Assembly (NCBI RefSeq): GCF_010119205.1
Contig: NZ_WRXM01000002.1
Span: 860,982-924,981 of the forward strand
DNA from: Haloarcula limicola
Lineage (GTDB): Archaea > Halobacteriota > Halobacteria > Halobacteriales > Haloarculaceae
Length of the DNA: 64,000 nt
Direction: 5' to 3'
This document shows positions 25,365 through 33,280 of this stretch, one piece after another. The first letter of the stretch is position 1, and each line of letters opens with the position of its first letter. A program made the position numbers and the translations under genes. Under the pieces are notes generated by a model. It searched no databases. It worked only from the letters and a program-made list of their open reading frames with translations, and was not told the DNA's origin.

Positions 25365-26147
25365 CTAGCTCCGCATCGCTCCGCCGTCGACGGGCAGCGC
25401 CGTTCCGGTGACGTACGACGACCGGGCCGACGAGAGGAAGGCGACGACGTCGCCGAGTTCCTCCGGTTGGCCGACCCGCTCTAAGGGGGCGTCGGACCAC
25501 GCTTCGATACCCTCCTCGTAGGAGGCGTACTCGCCGCGTTCGACGGCGGCCTCGACGAGTTCCTCGATGCGCGGCGTCTCGTGAGCGCCGGGCAGCACCG
25601 CGTTGACGCGCACTTCCGGGGCGAACTCGCGGGACTGGGTCTTCATCAGCCCGACGACCGCTCGGCGGACCGCGTTCGAGAGGACGAGGTCGTCGATGAC
25701 CTCCCGGACCGACCGCGACGCGATGTTGACGATCGTGCCGGTCTCGGACTCGCGCAGATAGGGGTAGGCGGCGCGAGTGGTCCAGACGACGCTCATCACG
25801 AGCACGTCGTAGGCGGTGTACCACTCCCGCTCGGTCGTATCCAGGAACGGGCCGGGTGCGGGTCCGCCCGCGCTCGTGACGACGTGGTCGAGGCCGCCGA
25901 ACGTCTCGACGGTCTCGTCGACGAATGCCTCGACCTCGTCGGGGTCGGTGATGTCGGCCCGGACGGCGAGGACGTCGCCGTCACCGGCGGCGTCGAGTCG
26001 CTCGCGTGCCCGTTCGACGTGGGCTCGCGTCGTCCCGCAGACGGCGACGTCGGCCCCCTCGCTCGCCAATCGCTCGGCGCTCGCCAGACCCAGTCCGCTG
26101 GTCGCTGCGGTACACAGCGCGGCGTCGCCGTCGAGTTCGAAGTCCAT
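25365..26147 (-). CDS. SDR-family oxidoreductase with altered catalytic motif
   Basis: 260 residues from the ATG at 26145-26147. It has a Rossmann fold with a TSGLGLAS-type nucleotide-binding loop, DITDPDEVEAFVD, and the NAG-equivalent SAGGPAPG. The C-terminal YVTGTALPVDGGAMRS is that of FabG-like short-chain dehydrogenases. The usual Tyr-x-x-x-Lys is replaced by a Ser/Asn and Arg pattern (LSNAVRRAVVGLMKTQ), which I recall in a subset of SDR proteins. Activity and substrate are therefore uncertain. Single gene. Confidence 0.85.
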   Translation of the reverse strand: MDFELDGDAALCTAATSGLGLASAERLASEGADVAVCGTTRAHVERARERLDAAGDGDVLAVRADITDPDEVEAFVDETVETFGGLDHVVTSAGGPAPGPFLDTTEREWYTAYDVLVMSVVWTTRAAYPYLRESETGTIVNIASRSVREVIDDLVLSNAVRRAVVGLMKTQSREFAPEVRVNAVLPGAHETPRIEELVEAAVERGEYASYEEGIEAWSDAPLERVGQPEELGDVVAFLSSARSSYVTGTALPVDGGAMRS

Positions 26148-26192
26148 AGTCGACTCGACGGCCGAGTGACCCAAAAATCTCCGCCGTCGACC

Positions 26193-26645
26193 CTAGCTGC
26201 CCCAGAAGTTGTCGCGGCTACCGAGGCGACGCCCGTCGTCGTCTCTCCCGTCGCCATCGGAATCGACGTCGGCATCGGCGTCGTCGTCCGCCTCGTCGCT
26301 CTCTTCCTCGTCGAGTTCGAGCCGTTCGAGTTCGTCCGCTCGCGCGTGGTTCGAGCGCACCTTCGTGATCTCGACCTTCGATTTCGCCGGCGGCAGGACG
26401 CCGTCGACCATGACGATGAAGCCGTCGTCGGTCCGGCCGACGCCGGCACCGCTCTCGTGGATGTCGTCGACGGTGACGACGACCTCTTCGCCCGGCTTGA
26501 CGGGCTGGCTCTTCAGGTCCGAAATCGGCTGGTTGTAGTGGTTGCACCACTCGGCACCGCCTCTGTCGCCGTAATGGGTACACCCCATCCCCTCGATTCG
26601 TTCGGTGAAGCTGGGGCACTCGTCTGCGAGCGGACAGTCGGCCAT
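26193..26645 (-). CDS. TRAM-domain protein with N-terminal Cys/His cluster
   Basis: 150 residues from the ATG at 26643-26645. Residues 1-40 contain CPLADECPSF, GCTHYGDRGGAEWCNHY, a Cys/His-rich patch that could bind metal. Residues about 48-105 are a TRAM domain (VKPGEEVVVTVDDIHESGAGVGRTDDGFIVMVDG...VEITKVRSNHA), an RNA-binding beta barrel. The tail is extremely acidic (DDDADADVDSDGDG). Small TRAM proteins in archaea act as RNA chaperone-like factors. The gene is well separated from its neighbours. Confidence 0.87.
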   Translation of the reverse strand: MADCPLADECPSFTERIEGMGCTHYGDRGGAEWCNHYNQPISDLKSQPVKPGEEVVVTVDDIHESGAGVGRTDDGFIVMVDGVLPPAKSKVEITKVRSNHARADELERLELDEEESDEADDDADADVDSDGDGRDDDGRRLGSRDNFWGS

Positions 26646-26781
26646 AGAATCGGGTAGCATTGCCGCTGGCAAAACGCTTGCGACCTATCAGCGGGTACGG
26701 CACCGCTACCGGCCGCCGACCATCGATTCCGGGGAACCCTTTTTAATCTGTAGCGATAGTTGATTATGGTACAACGAGAGC

Positions 26782-28332
26782 GTGTCCCGTATCCGAGTCG
26801 CCGTCCCGATCGTTCTGCTGTCCCTGGCGCTAGCGGCGAATGCGTCGCCCGCGCTGGCCGCGGTACCCGACGGCGACGCCCCAAATATGTCGGCGGCGTC
26901 GGTACAGACTGACGGCGACGGCGGCGCGATACACGTCCGCTACGTCGTCTACAGCCTCCCCGAACAGACCGGACGCGTCCAGGTCACCGCCGTCCTCACG
27001 ATCCCCGATCGAGTGACCGGGCTCTCGGTCCGTGCGCCCTCGGACGCGACGGTCTTAGACGCCGACGGATTCCGGTCGACGGGGGGTCGCTGGCAGTGGG
27101 ACGGGCGGAGCGAGACGGCCTCGCTGACCTACCTGCTGCCGGTCGGGATGGAGACGGCCTACGGCCAGCGGACCGCGGCCGGCGAGCAGTGGTCGCTGGT
27201 CGTCCGGCGCGAGGTCTCGCTTCGGGCCCGCTGGCGCTGGCAGCGGGGACCGAACCCGGGGTGGAACGAGACGATGGTCGTCCCGAAGGGCCACGAGGGG
27301 GTCGCCGGGCCGTCGGCGGTCTACCTCGGCCCCCACGAGACGAGCGTCCGGGCGACCAACGCCGGGACGATTCAACTGGTGATCCCCGACGCGGCGACGC
27401 TCCGGGCGGACAGAGCGGCGATCCTCGATACGATCGCGGCCGCCCAACGCTCGACGACGGTCGGCCCGGCACACGAGCACCTGCTCGTCATCGCCGTCCC
27501 CAACCAGCTCGCGCGGGGCGGCTACGTCCCGGCCAACGGCGCGCCGGTGATGCTCGTCAGCGCTAACGAGCGCGTCGATACGCCCAGAAACGTCTGGGTC
27601 CACGAGTACCGTCACACGCGCCAGTACTTCCGGACGAGCCGCGAGATGCGGTGGCTCGAAGAGGGCTCCGCCGACTACTACGCCGCCCGCTCGACGCTCG
27701 AACAGGGACGCATCAGCTACGACCGCTACCGGAAGCGGGTGACGACAGACCGCTTCGCCGACGCCGACCTCACCCGGCCCGAGACGTGGGCGAGCCCCGA
27801 CGTCCCCTACGACAAAGGGGGCCGCGTCGTCGCCGCCCTCGACGTGCGGATCCGGTCGGCGACCGGCGGGCAGCGAACGTTCGCCGATGTCCTCGACCGA
27901 CTCGTCCGCTCGTCGGAACCGGTGACGCTCGCGTCGTTCGCCGAGGCGGTGTCGGCGGTGGCGGGCGAGGACCTCGAAGCGTTCGTCCGCGACGCCGTCG
28001 CTGGTCCCGCGCCGTCGATCCCCGTCGACCCCGACGGCGACGGCATCTCGACGAAAGAGGAACGCGAGCGAGGGACGAACCCCTATCGGCATCCGGACGA
28101 GGACGTCCGACTCCGGTCGGGGAGCGAGCGGCTCCGGAGCGGTGCCGGAGACGTAGAGAGCGCCGGGGCCTCGGCCGCGCCCGAGCGAGCCGGTGACGAC
28201 CCGAGCGTCGCGGACGGCGGCGGCCGAGGCGGCGCTGCGAGGACGGACGCGCCACCGCTCGCGCTCTTCGCAAGCGCGCTCGCGGTGTTGGTCGGTCTGC
28301 TCACCGCGGCGCTGTGGCGACACAGGCAGTGA
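26782..28332 (+). CDS. secreted, membrane-anchored gluzincin-type metallopeptidase
   Basis: 516 residues from a GTG at 26782, with a TATA-like TTTTTAAT at 26740-26747. A cleavable signal peptide opens the protein (VPIVLLSLALAANASPALA). The catalytic pattern HEYRH, in VWVHEYRHTRQYF, is followed about 20 residues later by WLEEGSADYYAA. This HExxH plus downstream Glu is typical of M1/M4-like (gluzincin) peptidases. Near residue 415 a calcium-loop motif DPDGDGISTKEERERGTNP resembles a thrombospondin type 3 repeat. A low-complexity linker and a C-terminal helix (PLALFASALAVLVGLLTAALW) anchor it to the membrane. The substrate is unknown. Confidence 0.82.
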   Translation: MSRIRVAVPIVLLSLALAANASPALAAVPDGDAPNMSAASVQTDGDGGAIHVRYVVYSLPEQTGRVQVTAVLTIPDRVTGLSVRAPSDATVLDADGFRSTGGRWQWDGRSETASLTYLLPVGMETAYGQRTAAGEQWSLVVRREVSLRARWRWQRGPNPGWNETMVVPKGHEGVAGPSAVYLGPHETSVRATNAGTIQLVIPDAATLRADRAAILDTIAAAQRSTTVGPAHEHLLVIAVPNQLARGGYVPANGAPVMLVSANERVDTPRNVWVHEYRHTRQYFRTSREMRWLEEGSADYYAARSTLEQGRISYDRYRKRVTTDRFADADLTRPETWASPDVPYDKGGRVVAALDVRIRSATGGQRTFADVLDRLVRSSEPVTLASFAEAVSAVAGEDLEAFVRDAVAGPAPSIPVDPDGDGISTKEERERGTNPYRHPDEDVRLRSGSERLRSGAGDVESAGASAAPERAGDDPSVADGGGRGGAARTDAPPLALFASALAVLVGLLTAALWRHRQ

Positions 28333-28365
28333 GCGGAGAGACGGGGACAGCGTCCGAAGCGAGCG

Positions 28366-29373
28366 CTACGCCGCCCGGCGGACGGCGTCGACGGCCGCGT
28401 CGATCGCGTCGTCGTCCACGTCCCAGTGCGTACAGAATCGAACGACGCGGTCGGCGAAGGGGACGCCGCCGACGCCTTCTCGCTCGCAGTCGTCGAGGAA
28501 CGTTTCGGCGGGCCGGTCGGTCTCCACGAGGACGATGTTGGTCTCCGGCGGCTCGACCGAGAGACCGTCGATCCGATCGAGTCCCGCCGCCAGTCGCTCG
28601 GCTCTGCGGTGGTCCTCGGCCAGTCGGTCGCGATTTTCGAGCGCCTCGAGTCCCGGTCCGGCGACGATGCCCGCCTGTCGCATCCCGCCGCCCAACAGCT
28701 TCCGGTTGCGGCGGGCCGCCTCGACGAACGACTCTGACCCGGCGAGGACGGAGCCGACCGGCGCGCCCAGCCCCTTCGAGAGGCAGCACATCACCGAGTC
28801 CACGGGCGCGACGAACTCGGCGGCGGGCGCATCGTGGGCCGCCGCGGCGTTGAACAGCCGCGCCCCGTCGAGGTGGACTGGAACGCCGCGGTCGTGAGCC
28901 GCGTCGGCCGCCTCGGCGATCCGCTCGGGCGCGATGGCCGCCCCGCCCTTGCTGTTGTGCGTGTTTTCGAGCGTCAGCAGCCCCGTGCCCGGGCGGTGGC
29001 CGTCGGCCTCGACGTATCCCTCGCGGACCTGCTCGGGCGCGACGACGCCTCGCTCGTCGCCCTCGATGGTCCGCGGCTGGACCTGTGCGTGCTGTGCCAG
29101 CCCGGCGAGCTCCCACTTGTAGATGTGGCTCTCGCGCTCGCAGAGCACCTCCTCTCCCCGCTCGGTGTGGGTCCGCGCGGCCACCTGATTGCCCATCGTC
29201 CCCGACGGCACGAACAGCGCCGCCTCGGTCCCCAGCACCTCGGCGACTCGCGCTTCCAGTTCGTTCACCGTCGGATCCTCGCCGTAGACGTCGTCGCCCA
29301 CATTGGCGTCGCGGGCCGCCTCCCGCATCGCGTCGCTCGGCCGCGTGACGGTGTCGCTCCGGAGGTCTATCAT
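28366..29373 (-). CDS. ltaE: low-specificity threonine aldolase (PLP-dependent)
   Basis: 335 residues from the ATG at 29371-29373 (MIDLRSDTVTRPSDAM), the conserved start of the family; the longer frame is discarded. Further signatures are NVGDDVYGEDPTVNELE, FVPSGTMGNQVA, HLDGARLFNA and CLSKGLGAPVGSVLAG, the last carrying the PLP lysine. The enzyme splits threonine or allo-threonine into glycine and acetaldehyde and so feeds glycine supply. Single gene, convergent with the metallopeptidase across 33 bases. Confidence 0.93.
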   Translation of the reverse strand: MIDLRSDTVTRPSDAMREAARDANVGDDVYGEDPTVNELEARVAEVLGTEAALFVPSGTMGNQVAARTHTERGEEVLCERESHIYKWELAGLAQHAQVQPRTIEGDERGVVAPEQVREGYVEADGHRPGTGLLTLENTHNSKGGAAIAPERIAEAADAAHDRGVPVHLDGARLFNAAAAHDAPAAEFVAPVDSVMCCLSKGLGAPVGSVLAGSESFVEAARRNRKLLGGGMRQAGIVAGPGLEALENRDRLAEDHRRAERLAAGLDRIDGLSVEPPETNIVLVETDRPAETFLDDCEREGVGGVPFADRVVRFCTHWDVDDDAIDAAVDAVRRAA

Positions 29374-29425
29374 GGGACGTGGTAGCGAGCGTATCGACAA
29401 AAGAGCGGGGGCAGATGTGCGGTAG

Positions 29426-29545
29426 GCATCCGCGCGAGCGAAGCGAGCGCGGTTCACCGGAATCGCCGTCGGCGATTCCGGCCTTTTTCGCCCACGTTTT
29501 TCGAGGAGTGGTGCGCGAATCGCACCCGACGAAGAAAAAGGTGGA
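29426..29545 (+). repeat. structured intergenic element, copy A
   Basis: Order on the plus strand: GCATCCG, a hairpin (CCGCGC/GCGCGG, loop GAGCGAAGCGA), GGTTCA, a perfect 12-bp-stem palindrome at 29457-29481, then CCTTTTTCGCCCACGTTTTT, an inner hairpin GGTGCG/CGCACC, and GAAAAAGGTGG. The core is bounded by the inverted repeat CCTTTTTC (29482) and GAAAAAGG (ending 29541). It lies upstream of ltaE and downstream of tRNA-Arg. Copies B (39.8 kb) and C (52.3 kb) share the layout. Confidence 0.75.
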
Positions 29546-29562
29546 CGGGCACGGTGGGATTC
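29545..29562 (-). repeat. 18-base duplicate of the tRNA-Arg 3' end
   Basis: ACGGGCACGGTGGGATTC on the plus strand occurs here and again at 29720-29737, where it is the 3' end of tRNA-Arg (acceptor and T arm). The two direct copies are 175 bases apart. The downstream copy belongs to the intact tRNA. Confidence 0.7.
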
Positions 29563-29720
29563 TCACCGAAGGAAGACGGTCGGCCTCACTTCGTTCGGCC
29601 GCTGCGACTTCCAGGCTTCGAATCCCCTGCGTGCTGCGGTTCAGCACGCCTCGCTGGCTCGCGGTTGGCACCGCTCGCCGTTCGAGGTCGCGAGCGACCT
29701 CGCGTCGCTCGGCGGCTTCA

Positions 29721-29795
29721 CGGGCACGGTGGGATTCGAACCCACGACCGTCGGATTAGAAGTCCGACGCTCTATCCGGGCTGAGCTACGTGCCC
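29721..29795 (-). tRNA. tRNA-Arg (UCU anticodon)
   Basis: The reverse complement folds as a cloverleaf with acceptor GGGCACG/CGTGCCC, D arm GCTCAGCCCGGATAGAGC, anticodon stem TCGGA/TCCGA around CTTCTAA (anticodon UCU), T arm GTGGGTTCGAATCCCAC and discriminator G at 29721. No CCA is encoded. It reads AGA/AGG arginine codons, which are rare in these genes. Confidence 0.96.
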
Positions 29796-29834
29796 TCACC
29801 CGGTAGTTGTAGAGGAGTCTCAAAAGCCGTGCGA

Positions 29835-30131
29835 TTAGCGGTCGAACTCGACGTCCTCGTCGGTGGCGTCGCCGGTCGCGATGGCGATCACGTCGGTCGT
29901 CTCGACCGCCGTGAGGCCGTCCAACTGGCAGATATCGGCGACCCGGTCCTGCGGGACCGAGACGGCGAGGTCGTCGAACTGGAGGCGGCGTTCGACCGTC
30001 GCACCGGCGTCCTCGGCGGCCGCGGCGACGGCGTCGGGGTCGGCGTCGTCGTCGGTCGCCAGCGAGAGCGCGACCGGTTCGCCCTCGATGGGGTCCTCGC
30101 GGATGCTCCGGACGGCGCGGGAGACGTACAT
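29835..30131 (-). CDS. 98-residue protein coupled to the DUF373 gene
   Basis: The ATG at 30129-30131 overlaps the stop of the DUF373 gene by one base (TGATG), so translation is coupled. The product starts MYVSRAVRSIREDPIEGEP and shows two alternating beta-alpha segments (ALSLATDDDADPDAVAAAAEDAGATVERRLQFDDLAVSVPQDRVADICQL), suggesting a small ferredoxin-like or ACT-like fold. I cannot name the family. The tight coupling suggests it works with the DUF373 membrane protein. Confidence 0.7.
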   Translation of the reverse strand: MYVSRAVRSIREDPIEGEPVALSLATDDDADPDAVAAAAEDAGATVERRLQFDDLAVSVPQDRVADICQLDGLTAVETTDVIAIATGDATDEDVEFDR

Positions 30132-31231
30132 CACTCGGAGGAGGGGCCGCCGGGGCCTTGGTTGTGGCGTTCGGGCGGATCGAGGCGGGCCTCGGCGACG
30201 GCGAAGGCGAGAGTGCTCGCCAGCCCCAGCAGGGTGCCGCCGGTCAGGACGACGGCGAGGTACTCCAGACTTCGAATTCCGAGGAAGAAGGCGCTCAGCC
30301 CGTGGAGGACGCCGCCGATGGCCAGCACGTAGAAGGGGGCGTTGAGGTAGCGCCACTCGAACTCGTCGTGGAGGTACTCGTCGGTGACGCGGCCCAGACT
30401 GGAGGTGATGCCGGCGACGGTGAACCACTGGATCGCGCCGTAGACCAGCGCGGCGACGACCTCGACGGGCGAGAGCGGGGCGGGCTGGGATTCGAGCACG
30501 TTGACGCCGCTGACGCCGCCGATGGTGAGCAGGGCGGCGGCGACGACGTAGGTGATGATGGTGACGCGACCGGCGTACAGCCCGGAGGTGGCGCGGTCGG
30601 CGGCTTCGTCGAGCAGTCGCTCCGCTCCCAGTCCGCGGGCGAGGACGTAGAGACCGAGCAGCCCGGAGATGATGCCCAGCGAGGAGACCGGGAGGCCGAG
30701 CGACTCGACGGCGATCGTGAGCGGGTAGATGAGCAGGAGGATGCCGAGGGGGACGAGGATGGTGCCGCGCGTCTCGGGGTCGTCTAACACCTGTTTGATG
30801 GTGTAGTACATGGATTCGAGGTCCTGTGCCTGCCGGACGACGACGCGTCGCACCCCGTCGATGCGGATCCGCGAGCGGATGACGGGGATGACGGACTCGT
30901 CCTGTGCGCCGTCGGTGACGACCAGCGCGCGGACGTCCTCGCTGGTCGAGAGCGACGCGAGGACGGTGTCGACCTCCTCGCCGACGGCGCGGTTGGCGGC
31001 CACGTCGCTGCCGTCGACGCCGGTGACGGCGGCGACTTCGACCGGTTCGTCGGTGACCTCGTCGGTGATGTGGACGCCCTCGAAGAGGACGTTCACGTCC
31101 GAGTCTTCGGGGTCGGCCTGGGCTAACGCGACGGCCGCGTCGAGGACGGCGTCCCGACCGACGACCGGCGTCTCCACGTCGGTCTTGCGGCCGAGGTCGT
31201 CGTCTAAGTCCACACACAGCACCAGCAGCAT
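30131..31231 (-). CDS. DUF373-family membrane protein
   Basis: 366 residues. The soluble N-terminal half begins MLLVLCVDLDDDLGRKTDVETPVVGRDAVLDAAVALAQADPEDSD and ends with the phrase QDLESMYYTIKQVLDDPETRGTILVPLGI, both typical of archaeal DUF373 proteins. The second half has about seven membrane helices. The family occurs widely in archaea and has no established function. The N-terminal domain's DLDDD and DGAQDE look like possible metal or nucleotide contacts (inference). It is the first gene of a two-gene unit. Confidence 0.88.
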   Translation of the reverse strand: MLLVLCVDLDDDLGRKTDVETPVVGRDAVLDAAVALAQADPEDSDVNVLFEGVHITDEVTDEPVEVAAVTGVDGSDVAANRAVGEEVDTVLASLSTSEDVRALVVTDGAQDESVIPVIRSRIRIDGVRRVVVRQAQDLESMYYTIKQVLDDPETRGTILVPLGILLLIYPLTIAVESLGLPVSSLGIISGLLGLYVLARGLGAERLLDEAADRATSGLYAGRVTIITYVVAAALLTIGGVSGVNVLESQPAPLSPVEVVAALVYGAIQWFTVAGITSSLGRVTDEYLHDEFEWRYLNAPFYVLAIGGVLHGLSAFFLGIRSLEYLAVVLTGGTLLGLASTLAFAVAEARLDPPERHNQGPGGPSSE

Positions 31232-31322
31232 CGTCTCCGGGTAGACGAGCGGCGTTTATCTGTCTTCGGGAGACGGTGGCGGGAAAATCGGTGTCGACGG
31301 CGGATCGCTTCACCGGACCGTC

Positions 31323-32927
31323 TCAGCGGTCGTCGGGCTGCGACCGCGCGTGGTCCGGGACGCTCTCGGGCCGGGCGATGATGTTCTCGCGCCCGATGTT
31401 TATCTTCTCGATGGTGCCTTCGTCGGCCATCCGCGAGAGGACGCGGCTCACCTTCGACTTCGACCAGCCGGTGCCGTCGACGACCGCCGACTGGCGGAGT
31501 TGACCGTCGTGTTGGTCGAGTAAGTAGAGCACGCGCTCTTCGTCGCTGAGCGGTGATTCCTCTTCCTCCGCTTGCTCCTGGGTGTCGTCGGCCGCGGCCC
31601 CGCTCGCGTCTTCGTCCTCGTCGCCCGTCTCGTCGTCCGTCGGCTCGTCGCCGCCGTCGTTTCTGGGGGGAGAGAACTCGGCGGGGACGCCCTCGTCGCG
31701 GTCGCGGGTCGCAGTCCACGGAAGGAGCCCGGTGAGACCGCTGTGTCGCTTGGCTAGGAGGGCACCGGTGACGAGGCCGACGAGGAGGATCGCCCCGAGG
31801 ATCAGCAGCGTCGAGACGCGGACGTCGGCACCGGGCAACCCGATGGAGCGTTCGACTCGCGTGATTGGGTTGGTTCCGCGTTCGACTTCGGTTCCGTCGC
31901 CGACGCCGTCGCCGTCGGTGTCGGGGTCGTTCGGGTCCGTGTCGTACTCGTTGACCTCTTCGCCGTCGGTGAGGCCGTCGCCGTCGGTGTCGGCCTTCGT
32001 CGGGTTCGTCTCGTACTGGTTCACTTCCGCGCCGTCGGTGAGGCCGTCCTCGTCGGTGTCTGAGTCGGTCGGATCTGTCTCGTACTGGTTCACTTCCTCG
32101 CCGTCGTCGAGCCCGTCCTCGTCGCTGTCGGCCACGTTGGGATCCGTCTCGTACTGGTTCACCTCTTCGCCGTCGTCGAGACCGTCGTTGTCGGTGTCGG
32201 CGGCCGTCGGATCGGTGTTGTACGTCGTCACCTCTTTGCCGTCGGTGAGGCCGTCGCCGTCGGTGTCGGCCTCGGTCGGGTTGGTCTCGAACTCGTTGAC
32301 TTCGACGCCGTCGCTTAGCGTGTCACCGTCGCTGTTGGGGTCCGTCGGACTGGTGCCGTAGTTGTTCACTTCGGCGCCGTCGCTCAGCCCGTCGCCGTCG
32401 GTGTCGCTCGTTCGAATGTCCGCGCCGTATTCGAGTTCCCGCTGGTTCGCGAGGCCGTCACCGTCGGCGTCGCCCTCCGGCGGGAACACGGTGAGCGGGC
32501 GGCTCGTCTGTGCGAGCGAGTCGGTCCCGTTGGCCCCGAACACCTCGACGACGAGCTGTTGGCTACCCGTCTCGTTGGTCGGCCACTGCTCGACGTCGAA
32601 CGTGACGCTCGATTGTCCCCCGTCGCTGTTTATCTGTCGACAGCCGAGTTGAGTGGCCGAGTTCGGGCCGCTCTGGACCCGCGTACAGACGCTGTAAGTG
32701 CCGCTCTCGCCCCCGAAGGTCACGGTGACGTTCGAGGGTTGCCACGCGGTGACGTAGGTCCCGTCGCTCTCGGTGGCGACGACCCCCGGTCCGGCGTGTT
32801 CGATGCCGCGAATCTGGACGTCGGTCGCGCCGGCAGTCTGCGCGGCGATCGGGATACTGGCCGTGGAGACGAGTAAGACCACCACGAGAAGGGCGTTCCC
32901 AAGCAGAGAGAGACTTGGGCGTGTCAT
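31323..32927 (-). CDS. membrane-spanning regulator: extracellular calcium-repeat domain joined to cytoplasmic winged helix
   Basis: 534 residues from the ATG at 32925-32927. Domain order: signal peptide or first helix (1-28, NALLVVVLLVSTASIPIAAQ); an extracellular beta domain (about 30-145) with two cysteines; nine tandem 23-residue repeats of the thrombospondin type 3 kind (consensus DTDGDGLTDGEEVNQYETDPT); a membrane helix (VSTLLILGAILLVGLVTGALL); an acidic linker; and a C-terminal winged helix (SDEERVLYLLDQHDGQLRQSAVVDGTGWSKSKVSRVLSRMADEGTIEKINIGRENIIARP). The topology predicts calcium binding outside and DNA binding inside. It is a single gene with a TATA-like GCATTATG about 33-40 bases upstream. 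Confidence 0.87.
   Translation of the reverse strand: MTRPSLSLLGNALLVVVLLVSTASIPIAAQTAGATDVQIRGIEHAGPGVVATESDGTYVTAWQPSNVTVTFGGESGTYSVCTRVQSGPNSATQLGCRQINSDGGQSSVTFDVEQWPTNETGSQQLVVEVFGANGTDSLAQTSRPLTVFPPEGDADGDGLANQRELEYGADIRTSDTDGDGLSDGAEVNNYGTSPTDPNSDGDTLSDGVEVNEFETNPTEADTDGDGLTDGKEVTTYNTDPTAADTDNDGLDDGEEVNQYETDPNVADSDEDGLDDGEEVNQYETDPTDSDTDEDGLTDGAEVNQYETNPTKADTDGDGLTDGEEVNEYDTDPNDPDTDGDGVGDGTEVERGTNPITRVERSIGLPGADVRVSTLLILGAILLVGLVTGALLAKRHSGLTGLLPWTATRDRDEGVPAEFSPPRNDGGDEPTDDETGDEDEDASGAAADDTQEQAEEEESPLSDEERVLYLLDQHDGQLRQSAVVDGTGWSKSKVSRVLSRMADEGTIEKINIGRENIIARPESVPDHARSQPDDR
31865..32480 (-). repeat. 69-base tandem repeats coding for the calcium-binding motif
   Basis: About nine units with 69-base period. 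Each encodes an Asp-rich loop (DxDxDGLxDGxEV) followed by a short linker with an N/D-P turn. Adjacent units differ enough to exclude very recent expansion, except the three central ones, which share long identical stretches. Confidence 0.85.
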
Positions 32928-33280
32928 ATTGTCGCCTGTACTCTGTCGAAGCCACGGAGACATAATGCTTTTCGCATCAAGTTGAGACTATTTGTTACAC
33001 AATCTGATAGTATAGCCAGATTGCGGATCGAGATCGTCGGTACTGATACACCGGGACCGCGAGATATCACGGGTGACATTTCGTCGTGTCATCGGGAAGA
33101 TACTGTTACCGCGCTGTCGTAGCGAGCATCGTTTCGGAACGAACACCGACTCAATTGACAGGCCGACGGCTTCTTTTTTCGGTGCCAGCGTCCAGAACAT
33201 AGCTATTTCGGTCGACGCATCGCGCGGCCGGCGTTTCCCCGGACGGGCGTTCGCAGTCGCGGAGCGCGTCGCTCGAACAG
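32928..33280. other. 353-base intergenic region between the calcium-repeat regulator and an MFS gene
   Basis: I see no gene, RNA or repeat here. Short ORFs on both strands lack codon bias or family features. The part near 32990-33060 is moderately AT-rich and could hold promoter elements of the regulator gene. Confidence 0.5.

Noticed and set aside
31865..32480. CRISPR-like array
   Set aside because: The regular 69-base units are in frame, encode DxDxDG repeats and have no unique spacers.
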